In this document: positions 43,361 through 48,807 of the stretch, in pieces
How positions within the stretch are numbered: position 1 is the stretch's first letter
How the letters are laid out: each line of letters starts with the position of its first letter
From: an uncultured Candidatus Poseidoniales archaeon
GTDB lineage: Archaea; Thermoplasmatota; Poseidoniia; Poseidoniales; Poseidoniaceae
Length of the DNA stretch: 48,807 nucleotides
NCBI GenBank assembly: GCA_905182725.1
Contig: CAJJCQ010000055.1
Coordinates: 1 to 48,807 of the forward strand
Direction: 5' to 3'
The notes under the pieces: generated by a model
The model's input: only the letters and a program-made list of their open reading frames with translations
What the model was told of the DNA's origin: nothing
Databases searched by the model: none
Program-made: the position numbers and the translations under genes

Positions 43361-44053
43361 ATGGGTCAAACGCCTACCCTCCATATGCTCTACACCTGCC
43401 CTTTTTGTTGGAAGGTACGGGGATTGATTGAGTATCTCAAACTTGATGTTGATTATGTCAGTGTCAATGGCATGAAAATTAAGAAAGAAGTGGGTTTTAC
43501 TGACAACTGGGGTAAAGTGCCCGTATTTACTGACGAAAAGGGTGAATATCATGTTGACTCAACTCCACTTTTGAAACACATTGATTCAACATACAACGAT
43601 GGGAAATTAGCTGCTATTGGTGATGCTGAACGTCAACAAGAATGGCTTGATTGGTCTGATAGTAAAATGTCTAAAGCCACGATTCCAATCCTCTATGGCA
43701 GCATTGGATCAGCTCTAAAAACAACGCTAAAAATTTCAAAACTTGAGAAGTTTGGTTTCTTTTCAAAGCGATTATATGCGTGGGCTGGATTCCCAATTAT
43801 GTGGGGTTTCATTGCTCGAAAAAGGGTCAAAAATGATGGACGGAAACCAAAGCAACTTTGGCATGATCTCTTGACCGAATTTACCGAAGCCCACAACACA
43901 CAACCTTACTTTGGTGGAAAGAGCCCTGACCTCGTAGACTTCTCAGTATTCGGCTACATGCGTTCCATTTCCCCATTCCCTCAATTCTCATTGCTTGAAG
44001 ATCATACCAACGGCATGGCATGGTACAGTCGCATGGAAGCAACCATACAATGA
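43361..44053 (+). CDS. mPGES-2-like thioredoxin/GST-fold protein
   Basis: 230 residues. The N-terminal glutaredoxin-like domain has LYTCPFCWKVRGLIEYLKLD (CxxC, residues about 14-17) and GKVPVFTDEKGEYHVDSTPL (cis-Pro after KV). The C-terminal GST-like helical domain has QPYFGGKSPDLVDFSVFGYM and HTNGMAWYSRME. The order TCPFC-x-KVR, KVP, GGxxP-x-L-x-D-x-x-V-x-G, W-Y-x-R-x-E is that of membrane-associated prostaglandin E synthase 2 and its relatives. Its archaeal role is likely redox or thiol chemistry. A TTG at 43331 opens the frame within the preceding gene, but ATG 43361 is preferred. Confidence 0.82.
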   Translation: MGQTPTLHMLYTCPFCWKVRGLIEYLKLDVDYVSVNGMKIKKEVGFTDNWGKVPVFTDEKGEYHVDSTPLLKHIDSTYNDGKLAAIGDAERQQEWLDWSDSKMSKATIPILYGSIGSALKTTLKISKLEKFGFFSKRLYAWAGFPIMWGFIARKRVKNDGRKPKQLWHDLLTEFTEAHNTQPYFGGKSPDLVDFSVFGYMRSISPFPQFSLLEDHTNGMAWYSRMEATIQ

Positions 44054-44062
44054 GGTGAGAAG

Positions 44063-44911
44063 TTGTCAATTCAATATCGAGATATTGAATTCACTCCCGT
44101 TCAAGCAGGTAGCGTTTTTCTTGGAACTGAAAAAGGCGGCTGGATGTATGGGAGCCAACGACCTCGCCACGAAGTTCAATGCCCCGAATTCTATGTGATG
44201 AAATCGGTTTTATCACAGAGTCAATTACAAACACTTCTCGAACTCGATGAAACTGAAATCATATTGAGTGGTGACCGGCTGATACAAATTTGCACAGAAT
44301 TATCCGAACGATTCGAATCATTTGAGTATGGACTTGATTCTTCGAAATCATGGGAAGTGCGTTGTCCAAGTGAAGGCGAGTGGCGACATGCACATGAGCA
44401 AGTTCAATTGGAATTGGAAGCGAAGAAGATCGAAATATTAGCCGATGGTGTATCTGATAATTACCGAGGTGCAATGATGGATGGACGCCCTCGCTCTTTT
44501 ACGGGAATCGGCCCAATGGCGAATCATCGAACCGCTATCGAAACTCACCCCAATCAAAAAGGGATTACTGCACTTTCAAGTGCTCCGATGGACCGTGAAT
44601 TAAGTGGGATGGTCGCACGCCTCGTCATTACTCCAGTGCGTGAAGGTGAGGCAATCCGAGTTCCACTCAACGCTGATTTCTCCTCTAATATTCGCGGTGA
44701 AATATTCTGGACGTTTCTGCTCGGTGTAATTCCATCCTTTGCGATTCCAATCGCCAGAGGCATGGGGGGATATGTGACCAGTGGATGGGCCAACTTGTTG
44801 TTTGGTGGCTTGTGTGCAGGATTTGTGACTGGTGCCTTTTGGCGACCACGTAGACCTACCGTTTCCTTCGATGAAGTGAAGAACTCAGCTCCCAGTGGAA
44901 GGCGTGACTAG
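44063..44911 (+). CDS. FGE/SUMF1-like domain protein with C-terminal membrane helices
   Basis: 282 residues. PVQAGSVFLGTEKGGWMYGS, then QRPRHEVQCPEFYVMKS, matches the N-terminal part of the formylglycine-generating enzyme-like fold (VPxGxFxMG ... PxHxVxVxxFxxxxxEV). VRCPSEGEWRHAHEQ matches its xRLPTEAEWExA motif. The C-terminal Cys/Ser active site of true FGEs is not seen; instead two TM helices follow (FWTFLLGVIPSFAIPIA and NLLFGGLCAGFVTGAFW). It is perhaps a non-catalytic sugar- or protein-binding fold. TTG 44063 is the start because a Shine-Dalgarno GAGGTGA (44052-44058) lies 4 bases before it. It overlaps maeB by 27 bases. Confidence 0.6.
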   Translation: MSIQYRDIEFTPVQAGSVFLGTEKGGWMYGSQRPRHEVQCPEFYVMKSVLSQSQLQTLLELDETEIILSGDRLIQICTELSERFESFEYGLDSSKSWEVRCPSEGEWRHAHEQVQLELEAKKIEILADGVSDNYRGAMMDGRPRSFTGIGPMANHRTAIETHPNQKGITALSSAPMDRELSGMVARLVITPVREGEAIRVPLNADFSSNIRGEIFWTFLLGVIPSFAIPIARGMGGYVTSGWANLLFGGLCAGFVTGAFWRPRRPTVSFDEVKNSAPSGRRD

Positions 44912-47206
44912 AGTTTCCCAATAGGAATCTTGACGGAGTGCATCTGCGGCACAAATTGCAGCCATATTGACGATGTGCCGAACTCCATCCTGTCGTGCAA
45001 CCAATTGTACAGGTTTATCCATTCCTTCCAAAATTGGGCCAGTCATCTCTGCATCTCCAAGTTCTTCAAGCAGTTTGTATGCAATATTAGCAGCAGCGAG
45101 GTTCGGCAACACCAAGACATTTGCTGGACCTTTGAAATCCATAAATGGGTACTCGCTTTGCACGGCACCGTTGAGTGCTGTATCTGCTTGCATAGGTCCA
45201 TCAATGACTAATGAAGGGTCAAGTTCACGAGCGAATTCAATGGCGTCTTCAATTCGCTCAGATCGTTGAGCTCGGCTTGAACCAAAATTGGAGAAGGACA
45301 GCATGGCAACTTTCGGAGCTACACCAAAACGTCGGGCAACTTTAGCGGTTTGAACAGCAATCTCAGCGAGTGTTCGGCTATCGGGGTAAACATTCACTGT
45401 TGCATCAGCCAAGAAAATGGTTCGGCCTTTGACATTCATCATGTAACAACCGACGACGCAATGTGCTTTTTCATCAGCACCAATGACCTCAAGTGTTGGG
45501 CGAAGGACATCGTCATAATTTCGGCTGACGCCGCCTACAAATCCATCTGCATCTCCAGCCATCACCATTTGACTCGCAAAATAGGGTCGCGATTTGAGCA
45601 AGCGATGTGTATCAGCATACGTCATACCTTTCCGGCCGCGGTTATGCATCATATTTTCAGCAAAAACACCCTTCCGTCGCTTATCGTTACGAGGGTCAAA
45701 GGCTTCGTACTCAAAGTGTAATCCAAGCTCTTCAATCATGGCTTCAATACGCTTGATTGGCCCCAAGAGAATTGGGTAGCAAATCTTCTGCTCGACCAAT
45801 TGGGCCGCAGCTCGTAAAACCTTCTCGTTATCACCTTCCGGGAAGACAATTCGTTTCCCTTTCCCTCGAACTTGATTGATGACATGCCGCATGATGGAAT
45901 AGGAAAGGCCAAGTCGTGCTTCCAACTCTTCACGGTAATCAACAATTGAAAAGTCCTCGGGCTTAACGGCCGCTATGCCTTCTTCGACTGCTGCTTGAGC
46001 AACTGCTGATGCTTCCCAAATCAGAACCCTACGGTCGAACGGCTTTGGAATGATATAATCGGGTCCATATTGCATTGTTGCGCCATCGTAGGCTGCTGAA
46101 ATATAATCTGGAACGGGTTCTTTCGCAAGTTCTGCAAGTGCATAAGTCGCTGCCATTTTCATGCCTTGAGTAATATCTCGGGCACGAACGTCAAGAGCCC
46201 CACGGAAAATGTAGGGGAACCCAAGAACATTGTTGACCTGGTTCGAATAGTCTGAACGACCGGTCGCGATAATGGCGTCACTGCGAACTTCTAAAATCTT
46301 CTCTGGAGTGATTTCGGGCGTTGGATTAGCAAGCGCGAAGATGATTGGTTTGTCGGCCATTGTGGCGATCATTTCTTTGCTCACAAGTCCACCTCGAGAG
46401 AGACCAAGCATGACGTCTGCGCCTCGCAAAGCATCTGCTAAATCTCCTGCTTCTCGATCGTGTGCAAAGGGTGCTTTGTATTCATTCAATTCTCCAGCCT
46501 CAAGTCGGGCTTTGGTGACAATGCCTTTGCTATCGACCATTGAGATATTTTCACGGGTAACACCAATGGCGACATAGTGGTTTGAGCAAGCTATAGCGCT
46601 CGCACCTGCTCCGATAACCACGACTTTTATTGTATCAAGGCTTTTTTCTTGCAGTTCAACTGCATTTAACAAAGCAGCCGCAGATATAATCGCCGTGCCA
46701 TGTTGATCATCGTGCATAACTGGTATATCTGTTGCTTCTGCAATACGGCGTTCAATTTCAAAACATTCTGGTGCTTTGATATCTTCAAGGTTAATTCCTC
46801 CAAAAGTTTTGGAAATGTTAACAACTGTTTCGATAAAGGATTCGGGGTCTTCGGTATCGACTTCAATATCAAAAACATCAATGTCTGCGAACGTCTTCAA
46901 TAAGAGGCCTTTTCCTTCCATCACTGGTTTACTCGCAAGTGCGCCGATATTACCCAGCCCAAGTACAGCAGTCCCGTTTGAAATAACAGCAACTAAGTTT
47001 CCTTTCGAAGTATAGCGGTAAGCATCTTCAGGGCGCTCTGCAATATCGAGGCACGGATAGGCAACACCTGGTGAATACGCAAGGCTGAGTTCGTGAGCTG
47101 TTGAGTGCGGTTTTGTAGGCACAACCTTGATTTTACCACGCGGTTCTGCTTCGTGGTATTCCAGCGCCTCTTTCCGAAGTAAGCGCTCCTTTTTATCGAG
47201 ATTCAT
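44885..47206 (-). CDS. maeB: NADP-dependent malic enzyme fused to phosphotransacetylase-like domain (MaeB)
   Basis: 773 residues. The N-terminal malic enzyme domain has ELSLAYSPGVAYPCLDIA, FADIDVFDIEVD, EDIKAPECFEIE, the metal site MHDDQHGTAII, and the nucleotide-binding VVIGAGASAIACSNHY, with ALANPTPEITPE further on. The C-terminal half (from about residue 440) matches phosphate acetyl/butyryl transferase: RIVFPEGDNEKVLRAA, GFVGGVSRNYDDVLRPTLE, NVLVLPNLAAANIAYKLLEE. In MaeB proteins this domain is regulatory rather than catalytic. It converts malate to pyruvate and CO2. The frame is open from 47398, but the conserved N-terminus is MNLDKKERLLRKEALEYH, giving ATG 47206. Confidence 0.93.
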   Translation of the reverse strand: MNLDKKERLLRKEALEYHEAEPRGKIKVVPTKPHSTAHELSLAYSPGVAYPCLDIAERPEDAYRYTSKGNLVAVISNGTAVLGLGNIGALASKPVMEGKGLLLKTFADIDVFDIEVDTEDPESFIETVVNISKTFGGINLEDIKAPECFEIERRIAEATDIPVMHDDQHGTAIISAAALLNAVELQEKSLDTIKVVVIGAGASAIACSNHYVAIGVTRENISMVDSKGIVTKARLEAGELNEYKAPFAHDREAGDLADALRGADVMLGLSRGGLVSKEMIATMADKPIIFALANPTPEITPEKILEVRSDAIIATGRSDYSNQVNNVLGFPYIFRGALDVRARDITQGMKMAATYALAELAKEPVPDYISAAYDGATMQYGPDYIIPKPFDRRVLIWEASAVAQAAVEEGIAAVKPEDFSIVDYREELEARLGLSYSIMRHVINQVRGKGKRIVFPEGDNEKVLRAAAQLVEQKICYPILLGPIKRIEAMIEELGLHFEYEAFDPRNDKRRKGVFAENMMHNRGRKGMTYADTHRLLKSRPYFASQMVMAGDADGFVGGVSRNYDDVLRPTLEVIGADEKAHCVVGCYMMNVKGRTIFLADATVNVYPDSRTLAEIAVQTAKVARRFGVAPKVAMLSFSNFGSSRAQRSERIEDAIEFARELDPSLVIDGPMQADTALNGAVQSEYPFMDFKGPANVLVLPNLAAANIAYKLLEELGDAEMTGPILEGMDKPVQLVARQDGVRHIVNMAAICAADALRQDSYWETLVTPSTGS

Positions 47207-47224
47207 AGTTGGGCCCTCTCCAAC
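47207..47224 (-). promoter_or_regulatory. Possible hairpin over the maeB ribosome-binding site
   Basis: On the minus strand, GTTGG (47224-47220) pairs with CCAAC (47212-47208), with the loop AGAGGGC carrying the Shine-Dalgarno-like GAGGG. The ATG follows one base after the stem. If formed, the stem would expose the site in a loop or hide it, depending on stability; this is a weak 5-bp stem. Confidence 0.3.
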
Positions 47225-47425
47225 GTAGCAGGCCTTAGGTTTCAGTGTTCCGTGAAAACGGTGGGCTGGGGAGTCAATCTGTTGGCTTGGATTCGATTTT
47301 CGCAGGATATGTTTTGTCATTGAAAAGAAAATAGAAGAAGTACAGGACAATGAGGATAAGGGTAGAAAAAAGGCGGATTTTATGATATTTCCCCACACGA
47401 CCGAGGGACGCGTTCAAATACCCTA

Positions 47426-47442
47426 AAACCCCGATTGGGTTT
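47426..47442 (+). promoter_or_regulatory. Inverted repeat abutting the propeller gene start
   Basis: AAACCC (47426-47431) and GGGTTT (47437-47442) flank CGATT, immediately before the ATG at 47444. It lies in the 237-base gap after maeB, which otherwise shows only AT-rich, promoter-like sequence (for example GGATTTTATGATATTT at about 47374-47389). Confidence 0.35.
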
Positions 47443-47443
47443 G

Positions 47444-48807
47444 ATGAACATGAAGACGAACACTGCGGCCCTGCCCCGCGACACTCAAAGAGCACTTCTT
47501 TTGGTGGTGTTAATGCTGCTTTCATCGGCTGCACCATTACTCACAATCTCTGGCGTTTCTGCTCATGAAACCTCCATCACTACTGTTTGGCCTCAAGAAG
47601 GCAGCAACGATACTGGGTGGGTTCAACTCGATGCGGTTGGAGCGAATCCGGATACGGGTGGCCAAGCAAGTGCTTCATGGACGTTAGAGTTCGCACCAGG
47701 CGCAGACCTGTCCAACGTTTCATTCCAAGTCCGAGTCGATGGAAGTGATGGTTTAATGATTGAAGAGCCAATGCTTGTCGCAAGTGATATTGGCGTTAAT
47801 TTACTCGACTGGCGTGGCCTTGGAATGCTTGGCTCCCAAGACAGTTTCACGGGTCCAAATCCATACTCTGGTCGCCTAAGTCCGAACAGCGATTCGGGTG
47901 CAACTTGGACACTTCCTTCGGATGCTGAAATCACGGAACTGGTCATAGAGGCACTCTCGCCCGTCGACCCAATGGTGGCACTCGCTCCTTTGGAACTCGT
48001 AATTGCTGCATCAGCGATTCACCCTGATGATGGTCGCATGTATCTTGCAATCGACGATGCTCTTTTGGCATTGGATTATTCAAACGATCCTCTTGTTATC
48101 GATGTGCTTGAATTTGACTCTCCTGTTTATGATTTAGCAATAGACACAACCAATAATCTACTTCATGTTCTTACTGAAAATGAGTTTCATGCCTTTTCTC
48201 TTGATGATACGAGTGAACAAACGCCTCTCTCCCATCCTGCGAACAGTGTTCAAAATTGGCCGTCGCAAGCAGCCTATGACAAATTCATGATTGCCTCCAA
48301 TGGATATGTCTACGCCGCCAACCAGGACGGTGTAGCTCAATGGGATGGAGTGAGTTGGTCGGTCGCTATGACCAAAACAACACAAGGCGTAGCATTGGAT
48401 ATGCTTGAAGTCAACAATATTCTCTACATTTCTTTTGATGATGAGGGCGTTGTACGCTGGGACCTCGGTACCGGCAGTGCGTTATCGACTTGGTCGACGG
48501 CTAACAGCCTTCATTCCGATGAAATTACAGAAATGATTGTATCTGGAAACCAGTTGCTTCTTGCTTCACCGTCCAATGGATTAGCACGATACGATTGGAG
48601 TTCAGGATTTTGGCTCTCAACTTGGAACGATGGTAATTGGTTAACGAGTAATGCCATCAATGGAATGGCTCGCTCTGGCTCTGATTTGTTCATTCTAAGT
48701 GGCGATACTCTTCATGAATACGATACCGCAGTAGGTGTCTTTTCAGGCACTCAACAGATTTCGGCGTTTGGATTAACTGGAGATGGTCAAGACCTCATTG
48801 TATGGCC
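47444..48807 (+). CDS. Secreted beta-propeller-like protein, partial (3' end outside window)
   Basis: The frame is open for 454 codons from ATG 47444 to the right edge. The N-terminus is a signal peptide: MNMKTNTAALPRDTQ, then RALLLVVLMLLSSAAPLLTI, with cleavage near VSA-HE (about residue 41). A beta-sandwich-like region (about 45-180) is followed by repeated strand sets of the kind DDGRMYLAIDDALLALDYSN, ASNGYVYAANQDGVAQWDG and NILYISFDDEGVVRWDLGTG. These repeat roughly every 40-50 residues, as in beta-propellers. It is probably exported and anchored at its unseen C-terminus. Function is unknown. It is divergent from maeB. Confidence 0.8.
   Translation, partial: MNMKTNTAALPRDTQRALLLVVLMLLSSAAPLLTISGVSAHETSITTVWPQEGSNDTGWVQLDAVGANPDTGGQASASWTLEFAPGADLSNVSFQVRVDGSDGLMIEEPMLVASDIGVNLLDWRGLGMLGSQDSFTGPNPYSGRLSPNSDSGATWTLPSDAEITELVIEALSPVDPMVALAPLELVIAASAIHPDDGRMYLAIDDALLALDYSNDPLVIDVLEFDSPVYDLAIDTTNNLLHVLTENEFHAFSLDDTSEQTPLSHPANSVQNWPSQAAYDKFMIASNGYVYAANQDGVAQWDGVSWSVAMTKTTQGVALDMLEVNNILYISFDDEGVVRWDLGTGSALSTWSTANSLHSDEITEMIVSGNQLLLASPSNGLARYDWSSGFWLSTWNDGNWLTSNAINGMARSGSDLFILSGDTLHEYDTAVGVFSGTQQISAFGLTGDGQDLIVW

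Noticed and set aside
42902-43552. 216-codon minus-strand frame across the small acidic and mPGES-2-like genes
   Set aside because: It is antisense to the well-supported mPGES-2-like gene and overlaps the 5' end of rlmH; it is rich in Ser/Arg with no motif.
1-48807. CRISPR array, insertion sequence or prophage
   Set aside because: I looked for spaced short repeats, terminal inverted repeats and transposase or integrase motifs and saw none.

Overview
The window looks like a chromosomal segment of a planktonic marine euryarchaeon, most likely Candidatus Poseidoniales (Marine Group II). Archaeal information-processing genes are present: Pus10, ribosomal protein L21e, RNA polymerase subunit F (Rpb4), DUF655, KsgA/Dim1, RadA and an archaeal-type initiator tRNA. 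Mixed with them are genes more usual in bacteria: exonuclease VII (xseA/xseB), RlmH, a MaeB-type malic enzyme, NADP-type isocitrate dehydrogenase and a PduO-type cobalamin adenosyltransferase. Large secreted or membrane-anchored proteins, moderate GC and dense packing fit the same group. The assignment is an inference from gene content. I see no insertion sequence, prophage, integrase, CRISPR array or rRNA.

Layout. 1-4460: a divergent DsrE-like gene cut by the window edge, an RND/MMPL exporter, a GNAT acetyltransferase and a small membrane protein. 4561-8817: the translation/transcription cluster pus10 - rpl21e - rpoF - DUF655 - ksgA, followed by a helix-hairpin-helix/zinc-ribbon protein, a [2Fe-2S] ferredoxin, a small membrane protein and a CorA-type channel (to 11592). 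11632-13448: xseA, xseB and a MIP18-like gene. 17694 down to 13438, minus strand: a DNA methyltransferase, an M24 peptidase, a small zinc protein, a histone-fold protein with an H2A-like stretch, and a membrane protein. 17835-20507: phosphoglycerate kinase, tRNA-Thr(CGT) and an MTA/SAH deaminase-like amidohydrolase. 26957 down to 20508, minus strand: an AK6-type NMP kinase, a CDP-alcohol phosphatidyltransferase, a large fibronectin-III surface protein, a Ca2+/H+ antiporter and a small membrane protein.

27023-33168 holds a helical protein, the initiator tRNA, a lipoprotein, radA, ftsZ, a secreted CxCH protein, an acidic protein and an OsmC-like protein. 33227-37847 holds icd and a very large protein ending in a PIN domain. 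38007-42914 carries a His-rich four-helix membrane protein, a DHH phosphoesterase, a Nudix hydrolase, the cobalamin adenosyltransferase, a DUF2203 protein, two membrane proteins and rlmH. 42993-48807 carries a small acidic protein, an mPGES-2-like thioredoxin/GST protein, an FGE-like membrane protein, maeB and a secreted beta-propeller protein that runs off the edge.

Genes are tightly packed: many pairs overlap by 1-28 bases, and no stretch longer than about 240 bases lacks a gene. The longest gaps are 47207-47443, 28897-29076 and 31952-32113, and all three contain short inverted repeats or promoter-like sequence. Many starts carry a GGAGGTGA-type Shine-Dalgarno sequence, which I used to correct several starts. 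The most interesting object is the histone-fold gene at 14331-15158. Its first fold resembles eukaryotic H2A in the loop 2/helix 3 region, and it lies in the same strand run as a solitary DNA methyltransferase.
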